Shown: positions 39,755 to 48,507 of the stretch, piece after piece
Layout of the letters: each line of letters begins with the position of its first letter
Position numbering within the stretch: the first letter of the stretch is position 1
Assembly (NCBI RefSeq): GCF_035325945.1
Contig: NZ_DAOKYX010000002.1
Coordinates: forward strand, 1 to 64,000
Direction of reading: 5' to 3'
Length of the DNA: 64,000 nucleotides
Source: Parvibaculum sp035325945
Lineage (GTDB): Bacteria > Pseudomonadota > Alphaproteobacteria > Parvibaculales > Parvibaculaceae
Position numbers and translations under genes: made by a program
The notes under the pieces: generated by a model
The model's input: the letters and a program-made list of their open reading frames with translations, nothing else
What the model was told of the DNA's origin: nothing
Database searches by the model: none

Positions 39755-42004
39755 ATGACCAAACTTGCCCCGCCGCCCCATGGGCCCGAGCATGAGATCA
39801 AGCTTCGCGACGCGCTGGAAGAGCGCTATCTCGCCTATGCGCTCTCGACCATCATGCATCGCGCGCTGCCCGATGTGCGCGACGGGCTGAAGCCGGTCCA
39901 CCGCCGTGTCCTCTATGCGATGCGTCAGCTCAAGCTCGATCCGGGCTCGGGCTTCAAGAAGTCGGCGCGCGTGGTCGGCGATGTCATCGGCCGCTATCAC
40001 CCGCATGGCGATCAATCCGTCTATGACGCGCTGGTGCGTCTCGCGCAGGATTTCTCCGTGCGCTATCCGCTCGTCGACGGTCAGGGAAATTTCGGCAACG
40101 TCGATGGCGATAACGCGGCGGCGATGCGCTACACCGAAGCGCGGCTCACCGACGTCGCGGCGCTCCTGCTCGACGAGATGGACGACGACACCGTCGATTT
40201 CCGCGAGACTTATGACGGCGAGGACAGGGAGCCGGTGGTGTTGCCCGGCGCCTTCCCGAACCTGCTTGCGAATGGCGCTTCCGGTATCGCGGTCGGCATG
40301 GCGACATCGATCCCGCCGCACAATGCGGCCGAGCTTTGCGACGCGGCGCTCCATCTCATCAAGCACCCCAACGCGCGGACGGACAAGCTCGTCGAATTCG
40401 TGCAAGGTCCCGATTTCCCGACCGGCGGCATTATCGTTGAGAGCCGCGAGGCCATTGCGGAGGCCTATGCGACCGGCCGCGGCGGTTTCCGTGTTCGCGC
40501 GCGCTGGGTGCGCGAGGAGCTGCCGCGCGGGCTCTGGCAGATCGTCGTCACCGAAATTCCCTATCAGGTGCAGAAGTCGAAGCTCATCGAGAAGATTGCC
40601 GAGCTTCTGATGGCGAAGAAGCTGCCGCTGCTCGACGATGTGCGCGACGAATCCGCCGAAGAGATCCGGCTCGTTCTCGTGCCGAAGAGCAAGACCGTCG
40701 ATCCCGAGCATCTGATGGAGTCGCTTTTCCGCGCAAGCGATCTGGAGAGCCGTTTCCCGCTCAATCTGAACGTGCTTTCCGCCGAGCAGGTGCCGGGTGT
40801 CATGTCGCTGCGCGATGCGCTTCAGGCATGGCTCGACCATCGCAAGGTCGTTCTCATCCGGCGCTCGAACTTCCGCCTGCAGAAGATCGCCAAGCGGCTC
40901 GAGGTTCTCGACGGCTACCTCATCGCCTATCTCAATCTCGACGAGGTGATCCGCATCATCCGCGAGGAGGATGAGCCGAAGGCCGAGCTGATGCGCGTCT
41001 TCAAACTCACCGACAATCAGGCGGAAGCGATCCTCAACATGCGCCTCAGGAGCTTGCGCAAGTTGGAGGAAATGGAAATCCGCGGCGAGCACAAGGAGCT
41101 GACCGCCGAGCAGAAATCGCTGAATGCGCTTCTCAAGTCCGAGCAGGCGCAATGGGCGAAGGTCGGCGACGAAATCAGGGAGGTGAAGGCGAAATACGGT
41201 CCAAAGACCGAGCTTGGCCGCCGCCGCACCACCTTTGCGGATGCACCCGCCATCGAGTTCGTGCCGCCGGAAGCAATGATCGAGCGCGAGCCCGTCACCA
41301 TCGTCTGTTCGGCCAAGGGCTGGATTCGCTCGATGAAGGGCCATCTCGCGCCGGATGCCGAGATCAAATACAAGGAAGGCGATGGCGAGCGTTTCGTGCT
41401 TCACGCCGAGACGACCGACAAGCTGATCCTTTTTGCGACCGATGGCCGCTTCTACACGCTCGCCGCCGACAAGCTGCCGGGCGGGCGCGGACATGGCGAG
41501 CCCGTGCGGCTGCTCATCGACATGGAGGAGGGCCGCGAGATCGTGCAGATCTTCGTGCATGAGCCCGGACGCAAGCTGCTCGTCGCCTCGCTTGAGGGCA
41601 ATGGCTTCATCGTGCCGGAGGACGAGGTCGTGGCGATGCGGCGCGCGGGCAAGCAGGTGCTCAATGTTTCGGGCGCCGACGAGGCGGTCGCCTGCGCGGT
41701 GGTGCAGGGCGATCATGTGGCCGTCATCGGCGAGAACAGGAAGCTGCTTCTCTTCCCCATTGCCGAGGTCAACGAGATGACGCGTGGCAAGGGCGTGCGA
41801 CTGCAGAGCTACAAGGATGGCGGCCTCGACGACGTCAAATGCTTCCGGCTCAAGGACGGGCTCACCGTTTATGACCGTTCGGGGCGGGCGCGCCAGTTCG
41901 CCGATCTCAAGGATTGGGTCGGCAAGCGCGCTCAGGCGGGCCGCCTGCCGCCAAAGGGCTTCCCGTCAGGTCCGAAGTTCGGCGGCGCGTTCGGCGCGGC
42001 GTAG
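39755..42004 (+). CDS. parC: DNA topoisomerase IV subunit A
   Basis: Decatenates daughter chromosomes with ParE. The 749-residue protein has the breakage-reunion domain with RALPDVRDGLKPVHRRVLYAM, HGDQSVYDALVRLAQDFS (quinolone-resistance region) and the active-site tyrosine in AAMRYTEARLT. The C-terminal part forms weak beta-pinwheel repeats and lacks the GyrA box, which separates it from GyrA. It lies 152 bases after recO and ends before two palindromic repeats. Confidence 0.94.
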   Translation: MTKLAPPPHGPEHEIKLRDALEERYLAYALSTIMHRALPDVRDGLKPVHRRVLYAMRQLKLDPGSGFKKSARVVGDVIGRYHPHGDQSVYDALVRLAQDFSVRYPLVDGQGNFGNVDGDNAAAMRYTEARLTDVAALLLDEMDDDTVDFRETYDGEDREPVVLPGAFPNLLANGASGIAVGMATSIPPHNAAELCDAALHLIKHPNARTDKLVEFVQGPDFPTGGIIVESREAIAEAYATGRGGFRVRARWVREELPRGLWQIVVTEIPYQVQKSKLIEKIAELLMAKKLPLLDDVRDESAEEIRLVLVPKSKTVDPEHLMESLFRASDLESRFPLNLNVLSAEQVPGVMSLRDALQAWLDHRKVVLIRRSNFRLQKIAKRLEVLDGYLIAYLNLDEVIRIIREEDEPKAELMRVFKLTDNQAEAILNMRLRSLRKLEEMEIRGEHKELTAEQKSLNALLKSEQAQWAKVGDEIREVKAKYGPKTELGRRRTTFADAPAIEFVPPEAMIEREPVTIVCSAKGWIRSMKGHLAPDAEIKYKEGDGERFVLHAETTDKLILFATDGRFYTLAADKLPGGRGHGEPVRLLIDMEEGREIVQIFVHEPGRKLLVASLEGNGFIVPEDEVVAMRRAGKQVLNVSGADEAVACAVVQGDHVAVIGENRKLLLFPIAEVNEMTRGKGVRLQSYKDGGLDDVKCFRLKDGLTVYDRSGRARQFADLKDWVGKRAQAGRLPPKGFPSGPKFGGAFGAA

Positions 42005-42024
42005 TAACACGCAAGCGGCCCCGG

Positions 42025-42045
42025 ATGCCGGATCAGGTCCGGCAT
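42025..42045. repeat. REP-like palindrome 1
   Basis: ATGCCGGA (42025-42032), loop TCAGG, TCCGGCAT (42038-42045): a perfect 8-base stem. Very similar short palindromes are scattered between genes in many alphaproteobacterial genomes. There is no T tract. Confidence 0.75.
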
Positions 42046-42067
42046 GACGCGCCTCGGGCAGACGTGG

Positions 42068-42090
42068 ATGGCCCGGACGAGCCGGGCCAT
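42068..42090. repeat. REP-like palindrome 2
   Basis: ATGGCCCGG (42068-42076), loop ACGAG, CCGGGCCAT (42082-42090): a perfect 9-base stem, 22 bases after the first. Together they sit between two converging genes (parC and the minus-strand membrane protein gene). Confidence 0.75.
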
Positions 42091-42122
42091 GACCTTTGAG
42101 GCAAGGATCGTTCAGCGATCTC

Positions 42123-42614
42123 TCAGCGTATGGTCACGGGCGCATTGGCCTCATGGCCCCAGTAGCGCACATAGATGCGGTATTCGCCGGGGCGCACGCG
42201 ATTGGGATCGAGTTCGACGGGGAAGGATTCGTTCATCGCCCGATGGGCGTCGAGCGCGGTCGAGACGGTGACTTGCGTGCACGCGCCCTCGTCGGATTGC
42301 GATTGCACGAATTCGTTTTTGGAGTCGGTCAGGAACCAGCGGAAGATCTCGCATTGGTTGGGCGCGGTGAGCGCAATGCGTTCCTTGCTGTTGTTCTCGA
42401 GGCGCAGGTCGATATTCATCGGGATCGACTTTTCGCCGCTCGCCGCGTCGCGCTGGACCGCGCTGACGGTCAGCTTCACGGGCTCGTCCGGCTCGACCGC
42501 GCCCGTATAGAGAAAATAGGCGATGACGCCGACAATCGCGATCATCGCGACCGACATGTTGATCATGCGCTGTCCGAGTTCGGACGCGGGGCTCGGCGGT
42601 TTCAGTGCGGCCAT
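42123..42614 (-). CDS. membrane-anchored protein with BsuPI-like domain
   Basis: A 163-residue protein of uncertain role. One N-terminal TM segment (SVAMIAIVGVIAYFLYTG, about 21-38) anchors a periplasmic beta-rich domain. LRLENNSKERIALTAPNQCEIFRWFLTD and the closing GEYRIYVRYWG resemble the BsuPI (intracellular proteinase inhibitor-like) fold, a modest resemblance. ATG 42614 has CGGAG upstream; the frame extends much further but across the bpt gene. It is probably co-transcribed behind bpt (23-base gap). Confidence 0.65.
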   Translation of the reverse strand: MAALKPPSPASELGQRMINMSVAMIAIVGVIAYFLYTGAVEPDEPVKLTVSAVQRDAASGEKSIPMNIDLRLENNSKERIALTAPNQCEIFRWFLTDSKNEFVQSQSDEGACTQVTVSTALDAHRAMNESFPVELDPNRVRPGEYRIYVRYWGHEANAPVTIR

Positions 42615-42637
42615 GGCGGATCTCCGGTGGGGCGGGC

Positions 42638-43375
42638 TCAGGCAGGCACGCGCTGCCAGCCGTCCGCGCCCAGTGCTTCCTGCGGGCGGAAGCGGGTCTT
42701 GTAGGCCATTTTCCGGCAATCCGCGACCCAATAGCCGAGATAGACATAGGGCAGGCGCAGCTCTCTCGCGCGCCTGATGTGGTCGAGCACCATGAAGGTG
42801 CCAAGGCTGCGCTCCGCGAGCGAGGAATCGAAGAAGCTGTAGACCATCGAGAGCCCGTCCTCGAGCCGGTCGGTGAGGGCGGCGGCGATGAGCGGGCGGC
42901 CGCGCCCGTCGCCCGATGTAACGCGGTATTCGAAGACCGAGGTCATGACCGTCGTGTCCTCGATCATGGACACGTAGTCGAGCGCGCTCATATCGGCCAT
43001 GCCGCCTTCGGCGTGGCGCTCGTCGAGATAGCTGCGCAGCAATGCGAATTGCTCTTCGGTCGCGCGGGCGGGCTTTTCGGTGCCCGTCACGTCCTCGTTG
43101 CGCGCAAGCACGCGGCGGAAGCTCTTGTTGGGCTCGAACTCGTCGACGAGGATGCGGACGGAGACGCAGGCCGAACAGCCGTCGCAGGCCGGGCGATAGG
43201 CGATGTTCTGGCTGCGCCGGAAGCCGGATTGCGTCAGCACGTCGTTGAGCGCGACGGCGTTTTCGCCGAGAAGGTGGGTAAAGACCTTCTTTTCGTAGCG
43301 CCCGGGCAGATAGGGGCAAGGCTGCGGCGCCGTGATGTAGAACTGCGGAAACCGGTTGCCGAAATGCTCTGTCAC
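42638..43375 (-). CDS. bpt: leucyl/aspartyl-tRNA--protein transferase
   Basis: Adds leucine to N-terminal acidic residues, marking proteins for ClpAP by the N-end rule. The 245-residue protein starts MTEHFGNRFPQFYITAPQPCPYLPGR and has the cysteine pair CDGCSAC with Arg-Val stretches typical of the Bpt/Ate1 fold. C-terminal motifs are YSFFDSSLAERSLGTFMVL and LPYVYLGYWV. It is the alphaproteobacterial Bpt form rather than eukaryotic Ate1. It leads a minus-strand pair. Confidence 0.94.
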   Translation of the reverse strand: MTEHFGNRFPQFYITAPQPCPYLPGRYEKKVFTHLLGENAVALNDVLTQSGFRRSQNIAYRPACDGCSACVSVRILVDEFEPNKSFRRVLARNEDVTGTEKPARATEEQFALLRSYLDERHAEGGMADMSALDYVSMIEDTTVMTSVFEYRVTSGDGRGRPLIAAALTDRLEDGLSMVYSFFDSSLAERSLGTFMVLDHIRRARELRLPYVYLGYWVADCRKMAYKTRFRPQEALGADGWQRVPA

Positions 43376-43457
43376 TGGTGCTCATCCATGCGAGGGTACC
43401 GGTGACAGGATAGGGCGGATGGGCCTTTCTGACGAGCTTTCTGTGGCCCCACGGGCT

Positions 43458-43964
43458 TCACGCTTGCTGGGCCTGAGTTACGCCCTGGCGGCGGACGACC
43501 ACCGTGCCGCAGAGCATGTCGTGCAGGCCGCGCTTGCGCTCATTGAGGAATGGCACGATGAGCACAATCGCCCAGGTCACGCTCACGGTGACGTAGAAGA
43601 GGATCGTTTGCAGCGCCGCCTGGAGGTAGCCGGGCCGGTATCCGTCCCATGTTCTCAGTTCGATGCCCTGCCAGCGCATGCCGGGCGTTGCCGAATGCGG
43701 CCCGCCAAGGGTCAGAACGAAATAACCGAGACAGATGAGCGGCCAGAGCGCGGCGCCCGGCCAGAGCAGGCCGAGAGTGAGAATGCCGAGAATGACGAAA
43801 ACGATCATTGCGGCAAGGCCGATGACCGAAAGGATCAGCAGGTCCGCGATATAGGCGAGCGCCCGGCTGAGAATGACCCCGTCAAAAGCGCCCTGCGGCC
43901 AGGAATAGGCGCTGCTGCCGCTCGTCGCAGGTCCGCTGCGGATCAGGCCGTTTTCCTCGCTCAT
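43458..43964 (-). CDS. RDD family membrane protein
   Basis: A 168-residue inner-membrane protein of the RDD family. It has the Arg-Ala/Asp-Asp type region (GVILSRALAYIADLLILSVIG), a second and third TM segment (IVFVILGILTLGLLW and LICLGYFVLTLG), GGPHSATPGMRWQGIELRTWDG and a late TM segment with LNERKRGLHDMLCGTVVVRR. The function is unknown; some relatives act in ion exchange. It lies between bpt and motB on the same strand. Confidence 0.88.
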   Translation of the reverse strand: MSEENGLIRSGPATSGSSAYSWPQGAFDGVILSRALAYIADLLILSVIGLAAMIVFVILGILTLGLLWPGAALWPLICLGYFVLTLGGPHSATPGMRWQGIELRTWDGYRPGYLQAALQTILFYVTVSVTWAIVLIVPFLNERKRGLHDMLCGTVVVRRQGVTQAQQA

Positions 43965-44052
43965 CGGGCTCCCTCATCCTTCCCAATAATCACTCGCTGT
44001 CTGGTGAAATAGGAAGGGCCGAGAGGCTTCGCAAGCGGGGAAAGCCCGATTG

Positions 44053-45003
44053 TCAGGGTTTGAAGCCGGGCGGCACCGGCGGCGCTTCGCGCAGCAGAAC
44101 GATGGAGAGGCGCCGGTTCGCCGCCATGCGCGGGTCCTCGGGGAAGAGCGGCTCGGAATCGGCCTTGCCGACAACCTGATAGATGCGGTCGTCCGGAAGC
44201 CCCAGCGAGCCGATGATGCGGCGGGCTGCGTTGGCGCGGTCGGCGGTCAGTTCCCAGTTTGTATATCCGGCCGTGCCCCTGAGGGGCGCGGAATCCGTGT
44301 GCCCTGAAATGCTGACGCGGTTCGGCAGCTTCATCAGCACCCTGGCCACCGCCTCGATGAGGTGGCGCGTGCGCTCATAAGGTTCGGCGCGGCCGGAGGG
44401 GAACATGGAGCGGCCGTCCTGATCGACGATCTGGATGCGCAGCCCCTCGGGCGTTTCGTCGATGATGACATTCTTCGAGAGTTCGGCGAGTTCGGGGCTG
44501 TTCTGCATCGCCTGTCGCAGGCTTTCAGCGGCGCTGCGGAAGTTCTGATCGTCCTGCGAAATGGCTCCGATGGCGGTCGCGTTCGTCGCGGCCGATGTCA
44601 TCGTCGCCTTCGCGGCGTTTGTCGATTCGCGATTGCCATTGGAGGCGGCCGCGGTGCGCTGGTCGTTCGTCTCCGGGCTCTTCGGCGCGGCCGGCGTCGA
44701 GATCGTCATGACGACGCGCGGCGTGGTCCCCGGCATGCGCGAGCCCTGCGAATCGAAGGCGGTGCCTCCCATCACGCCGCCCGAGCCGCTCGTCGAGCGG
44801 CTGACATTGGCCGGCGCGAAGTAATCGGCCAGTCCCTGCTTCTGCTCCGGCGTCGTCATGCTGATGAGCCACATGAGCAGGAAGAAGGCCATCATGGCGG
44901 TCACGAAGTCGGCATAGGCGATCTTCCAGGCGCCGCCGTGATGGGCGTGGACGACCTTCTTCACCTTCTTGAGGATGATCGGGCGTTCGTTGGACGTGGC
45001 CAT
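44053..45003 (-). CDS. motB: flagellar stator protein MotB
   Basis: Peptidoglycan-anchored half of the proton-driven flagellar stator. The 316-residue protein has GGAWKIAYADFVTAMMAFFLLMWLISMTTP, one TM helix with the proton-carrying Asp in YADF, a plug region, a low-complexity linker with many Asn/Ala, and an OmpA-like C-terminal domain (ISGHTDSAPLRG, NWELTADRANAARRII). It lies 21 bases after motA. Other flagellar genes are outside the window. Confidence 0.95.
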   Translation of the reverse strand: MATSNERPIILKKVKKVVHAHHGGAWKIAYADFVTAMMAFFLLMWLISMTTPEQKQGLADYFAPANVSRSTSGSGGVMGGTAFDSQGSRMPGTTPRVVMTISTPAAPKSPETNDQRTAAASNGNRESTNAAKATMTSAATNATAIGAISQDDQNFRSAAESLRQAMQNSPELAELSKNVIIDETPEGLRIQIVDQDGRSMFPSGRAEPYERTRHLIEAVARVLMKLPNRVSISGHTDSAPLRGTAGYTNWELTADRANAARRIIGSLGLPDDRIYQVVGKADSEPLFPEDPRMAANRRLSIVLLREAPPVPPGFKP

Positions 45004-45024
45004 GCTCGACCCTCCGTTGCGACG

Positions 45025-45891
45025 TCAGGCTGCGGCGGGCTGAAGGTTTGCGGTGGATTGCTCCACTTCCGCGAATGTCGGGCGCACCTCGGACATGAGC
45101 GCCTTGCGGGCGAATTCGATCGAAACGGCGGGCGCGTAGCCGGCCATATGCGCAAGGAGGCCCGCCTTCATCGACAGGTAATATTTGGACTCGGCTTCGT
45201 AGATGTTGCGCAGCGACTGGGCCATGGGGCCGAAGAAGCCATAGGCGCAGAAGACGCCGAGAAAGGTTCCCACAAGGGCGCCGCCGATGAGGTGGCCCAG
45301 CACTTCCGGCGGCTGGTCGATCGAGCCCATGGTCTTGATGACGCCGAGCACGGCGGCGACGATGCCGAGGGCCGGCGTGCCGTCGGCGAGCGCCTGAATG
45401 CTGGCGACGATCCGCTCGCGCTCCTGATGGTGCGTTTCCAGCTCTTCATCCATCAGCGCTTCGAGTTCATGGGCGTTTTCGGTGCCCATGGTGATCATGC
45501 GCAGGTAGTCGCACATGAATTCGACGGCGTGGTGATCGGCGGAGAAGTTCGGGAACTGCTGGAAAATTGAAGATTCGGAAGGGTTCTCGACATGTGCCTC
45601 GAGGGCGAGGTTGCCCTTGCTCTTGGCGAGCTTGAAGAGGGTGAACTGGAGGCCGAGAAGTTCCAGATAGGCCGCCTTGTCGTAGCGGGGCCCGCGAAAG
45701 AGGGTCTTGAAGGTGCTGCCGATCTTCTTCAGCACGGCGGGCGGATTGCCGATGACATAGGCGCCGACGGCCGATCCCAGGATGATCAGGGCCTCAAATG
45801 GCTGAAACAGCACGGCAAGATGGGCGCCCATGGCGGCATAGCCACCGAAAACGCTCAGCAAAACCACGAGAGTGCCGACGATCAGGCGCAT
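45025..45891 (-). CDS. motA: flagellar stator protein MotA
   Basis: Forms the torque-generating proton channel with MotB. The 288-residue protein has four TM segments: two at the N terminus (LIVGTLVVLLSVFGGYAAM and a GSAVGAYVIGNPP region) and two in the C-terminal third (LGIVAAVLGVIKTMGSI and LVGTFLGVFCAYGFFGPMA). A charged cytoplasmic loop between them contains AHELEALMDEELETHHQERERI, where the rotor contacts lie. First gene of the motAB operon. Confidence 0.95.
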   Translation of the reverse strand: MRLIVGTLVVLLSVFGGYAAMGAHLAVLFQPFEALIILGSAVGAYVIGNPPAVLKKIGSTFKTLFRGPRYDKAAYLELLGLQFTLFKLAKSKGNLALEAHVENPSESSIFQQFPNFSADHHAVEFMCDYLRMITMGTENAHELEALMDEELETHHQERERIVASIQALADGTPALGIVAAVLGVIKTMGSIDQPPEVLGHLIGGALVGTFLGVFCAYGFFGPMAQSLRNIYEAESKYYLSMKAGLLAHMAGYAPAVSIEFARKALMSEVRPTFAEVEQSTANLQPAAA

Positions 45892-46073
45892 TTGCGTCCG
45901 TTACTTTCTTCCAGAAATCCCCACATTCGGGAGCGCGGGCCATCCCGTGGGGGCCATTCTGGTCGGACGCCTCTTAACAGGCGGTTTAACATGTCGGATT
46001 TGCACAAAAAACACAGGATTTGCGCGGCTCGCAGGTTGCGCGGGTCCCAGCCCTTTGCTTAAACGAAATCGAG

Positions 46074-46110
46074 TGCCGCTCCCCGCGGTGCCTGCTGAGA
46101 GGGAGCGGCA
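46074..46110 (+). promoter_or_regulatory. long inverted repeat covering the flavin reductase ribosome-binding region
   Basis: TGCCGCTCCC (46074-46083) and GGGAGCGGCA (46101-46110) are perfectly complementary, with a 17-base loop. The right arm contains GGGAG, the best Shine-Dalgarno-like sequence before the ATG at 46119. The element could be a translation-controlling hairpin or a protein-binding dyad. Confidence 0.55.
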
Positions 46111-46118
46111 AATCCATC

Positions 46119-46610
46119 ATGACCCACGACACCCGTAAATTTCGTAACGCCCTTGGCTGCTTCACCACGGGCGTGGCCGTCGTCACCACGCAGGTCGAGG
46201 GCAAGGAGCCGATCGGGGTCACGATCAACTCGTTCGCGTCGGTCTCGCTCGAGCCGCCGCTCGTGCTCTGGAGCCTGGACAAGAAGTCGGACACGCTGCC
46301 GGTCTTCAATGCGGCCAAGGCTTTCACGATCAATATCCTGCGCGAGGACCACAGGGAGCTGTCCTCCCGCCTGGCGCGTCAGGGCGACCACAGCCTAGCG
46401 GGCCTGCCCGTGCGCCCCGGTGCCAGCAATGGCTGCCCGGCGCTCGAAGACGCGCTCGCCCATTTCGAATGCGAGGTCGAGGCGCGGCATGAAGCGGGCG
46501 ATCACATCATCATGATCGGCCGCGTGCTCCACTTCGAATATTCCGAGGACGGACGGCCGCTGCTCTATCATCGCGGCAGCTACAGGGGACTTGCCGAGGG
46601 CAATCCCTAA
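46119..46610 (+). CDS. flavin reductase domain protein (FMN-binding)
   Basis: A 163-residue flavin reductase-like protein that probably supplies reduced flavin to a monooxygenase. The FMN-binding core is visible: FRNALGCFTTGVAVVTTQ, IGVTINSFASVSLEPPLVLWSL and FTINIL; late GRVLHFEY and PLLYHRGSYRGL complete the fold. No partner oxygenase is adjacent. The frame is open upstream, but Met 46119 starts the fold. Its stop overlaps by 3 bases the stop of the converging MarR gene. Confidence 0.88.
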   Translation: MTHDTRKFRNALGCFTTGVAVVTTQVEGKEPIGVTINSFASVSLEPPLVLWSLDKKSDTLPVFNAAKAFTINILREDHRELSSRLARQGDHSLAGLPVRPGASNGCPALEDALAHFECEVEARHEAGDHIIMIGRVLHFEYSEDGRPLLYHRGSYRGLAEGNP

Positions 46611-47131
46611 ACCGGCCCGGCCTGTCCGGCGGCCGCCCTCAGGCGGTCCTCTTCCTCGACCGACAGCAGATTGGCGCGCATCAGCGTCAGACATTCCAGC
46701 ATCGCCAGATAATCGGCTTCGCGGATGCCGTCGATCGAGGCGTTGTGAATATCCGCGTAATGCGCCATGCCGCGATGCTTGTGGGCGTGGAGGAGTTCGG
46801 TCAGGTAGATGCATTTGGCGCGCTTGTCGCGCGGATGCGACCGCCGCTCGACGAGCCCCAGCGCTTCAAGTTCGCTCACATAGATCCCGATCGAGACCTT
46901 GTGTATCTGAAGCTCGTTCGCAAGCTCCGTCTGCGTGCGCCCGTCATGCTGGAGGAGCGCGGTGATGATGCGTGTCTGGTTGCGGGTGAGGCCGCTGCGC
47001 CGGTCATAGACGGTGGCGAGAAGCGTGCCGACTTCGGTGATGAGGTTCAGGAAATATTGCGGCGAGAAACGTTCGTCGGGCGCTTCGCGTTCGACAGCCT
47101 TCGCTGCACCTGCCTGTTTCGCCTTCGCCAT
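46607..47131 (-). CDS. MarR-family transcriptional regulator
   Basis: A 174-residue winged-helix regulator with RRSGLTRNQTRIITALLQHDGRTQTELANELQIHKVSIGIYVSELEALGLVERRSHPRDKRAKCIYLT spanning the recognition helix and wing (about residues 45-115). The Lys/Ala-rich N terminus is probably disordered. ATG 47131 has GAGGGGGA upstream. It converges tail to tail with the flavin reductase gene and is divergent from the ExbB operon, so either may be its target. Confidence 0.88.
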   Translation of the reverse strand: MAKAKQAGAAKAVEREAPDERFSPQYFLNLITEVGTLLATVYDRRSGLTRNQTRIITALLQHDGRTQTELANELQIHKVSIGIYVSELEALGLVERRSHPRDKRAKCIYLTELLHAHKHRGMAHYADIHNASIDGIREADYLAMLECLTLMRANLLSVEEEDRLRAAAGQAGPV

Positions 47132-47319
47132 GTGATCCCCCTCAGACGACGCACACGCGGCGACACGATGTGTCATTCCTTCAAATTTGGCCGCGAATGC
47201 CGACTTGACGCCTGCCAGCCCGGATGATTTCGTAACTAAGATTTACTAAAAAGGCGCCCGGCGGTCATTGAAATTCGCATCGGCCGGGAATGTATACGCC
47301 ATTCGGGGAGAATCGGGAG

Positions 47320-48078
47320 ATGGCAGAAGATTCGGCGGTTCAGGCCGTGGCCAATGCGGCCGGTGCGGCGCAGACGGCGGGCGATGCGATCGCGCAGGCT
47401 GCCGCGGCGGGCGCGGCAGAGCCCTGGTATGCGCTTGGGCCCCTGATCGACAAGGGCGGCCCCATCGTCGCCCTGCTGCTGGTCCTCTCGGTCATTTCGG
47501 CGGCGATCATTCTCCTCAAGGTCTTTCAATACTGGAGCGCCGGCCTTTCGAGGCGCGGCTTCATCGAGCCCGCGGTCGAGCGCATCGAGGCGGGCGATCC
47601 GGAAGGCGCGCTCAAGGTGCTCGGCAAGCATCGCACGCCGGTTGCGCGCGCCATGGCGGCGGGCATTCGCGCCAAGGTGCGCGGCGACTTGCGCGACGAG
47701 GACGTCGCCGCCGAGATCCAGCGCGTCGGCGCGGTCGAACTCGGCGCGCTGCAAAGCTATTTCCGCTGGCTCGAAGTCATCGGCAACATCTCGCCGCTGC
47801 TCGGCCTGCTCGGCACCGTCATCGGCATGATCCAGGCCTTCCAGAAGCTCGAACTGGGCGGCAGCAATGTCGATCCGGCGCAGCTTTCCGGCGGCATCTG
47901 GACGGCGCTGCTGACGACGGCCGTCGGCCTCGTCGTCGCGCTTCCCGCCGTGACCGCGCTCAATCTCTTCGAGGGGCGGGTCGATCAGGTGCGTCTCGTC
48001 ATGCGCGATGCGTCCGCGCGTGTGATCGCCGGACTTCATGCGCGCCAGAGCGGCGTGCGCTCGAAAGCCGCCGAGTAG
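47320..48078 (+). CDS. exbB: MotA/TolQ/ExbB proton channel protein
   Basis: Inner-membrane proton-channel subunit that energises a TonB- or TolA-like protein. The 252-residue protein has an Ala-rich N terminus, a first TM segment (PIVALLLVLSVISAAIILLKVFQYW), a cytoplasmic loop, and the domain core LEVIGNISPLLGLLGTVIGMIQAFQKLE plus LLTTAVGLVVALPAVTALNLFEGRV. The start is placed at 47320, 9 bases after GGGGAG; an ATG at 47290 is less likely. It heads a four-gene operon with two exbD genes and a TonB-like gene. Confidence 0.9.
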   Translation: MAEDSAVQAVANAAGAAQTAGDAIAQAAAAGAAEPWYALGPLIDKGGPIVALLLVLSVISAAIILLKVFQYWSAGLSRRGFIEPAVERIEAGDPEGALKVLGKHRTPVARAMAAGIRAKVRGDLRDEDVAAEIQRVGAVELGALQSYFRWLEVIGNISPLLGLLGTVIGMIQAFQKLELGGSNVDPAQLSGGIWTALLTTAVGLVVALPAVTALNLFEGRVDQVRLVMRDASARVIAGLHARQSGVRSKAAE

Positions 48079-48099
48079 CGCCGGAAGGGGCGAGCGTTC

Positions 48100-48507
48100 A
48101 TGTTCGACGAGCCCATCAGGCGACGGCGCGTTTTCAGCCTCACACCGTTGATCGACGTCGTTTTTCAGCTCCTGATCTTCTTCATGCTGTCGGTGACGTT
48201 CCTGCAGACGCAGACGCTCACCGTCTCGACGCCCGCGCAGAGCAGCGGCGCCGCGCCGCTTGATGCGAATGTCGTCGAGATCTGGCTCTATGCCGATGGC
48301 GCGATCAGGGTCGCGGAAAAACCCGTCGCGCCCGCGGGGCTCAATGAGGCTGTCAGGAGCGCCATTGGCGGGCGGGGCGACATGACGGTTTCGATCCTCG
48401 CGCAGCGCGGCGCGCGCACACAGGCGCTTGTCAGCGCGATCGAGGCGGCGCGGCTTGGCGGGGCGAAGGATGTCGGCACCGCGCGGGTGGAGAATTTCAC
48501 GCCATGA
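48100..48507 (+). CDS. exbD: ExbD/TolR biopolymer transport protein (first copy)
   Basis: A 135-residue accessory subunit of the ExbB channel: basic N terminus RRRRVFSLTPLIDVVFQLLIFFMLSVTF with the proton-carrying Asp in LIDVVF, followed by a periplasmic domain ending with a recognisable QALVSAIEAARLGGAKDV. It lies 21 bases after exbB and overlaps the second exbD by 4 bases (ATGA). Confidence 0.9.
   Translation: MFDEPIRRRRVFSLTPLIDVVFQLLIFFMLSVTFLQTQTLTVSTPAQSSGAAPLDANVVEIWLYADGAIRVAEKPVAPAGLNEAVRSAIGGRGDMTVSILAQRGARTQALVSAIEAARLGGAKDVGTARVENFTP

Noticed and set aside
39539..41716. 725-codon minus-strand frame opposite parC
   Set aside because: Antisense shadow; parC has its catalytic Tyr and family motifs in the plus frame.
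45974..45990. Possible CtrA box upstream of motA (two TTAAC copies)
   Set aside because: The spacing between the TTAA halves is 8 bases, while CtrA sites need 7; no second site supports it.
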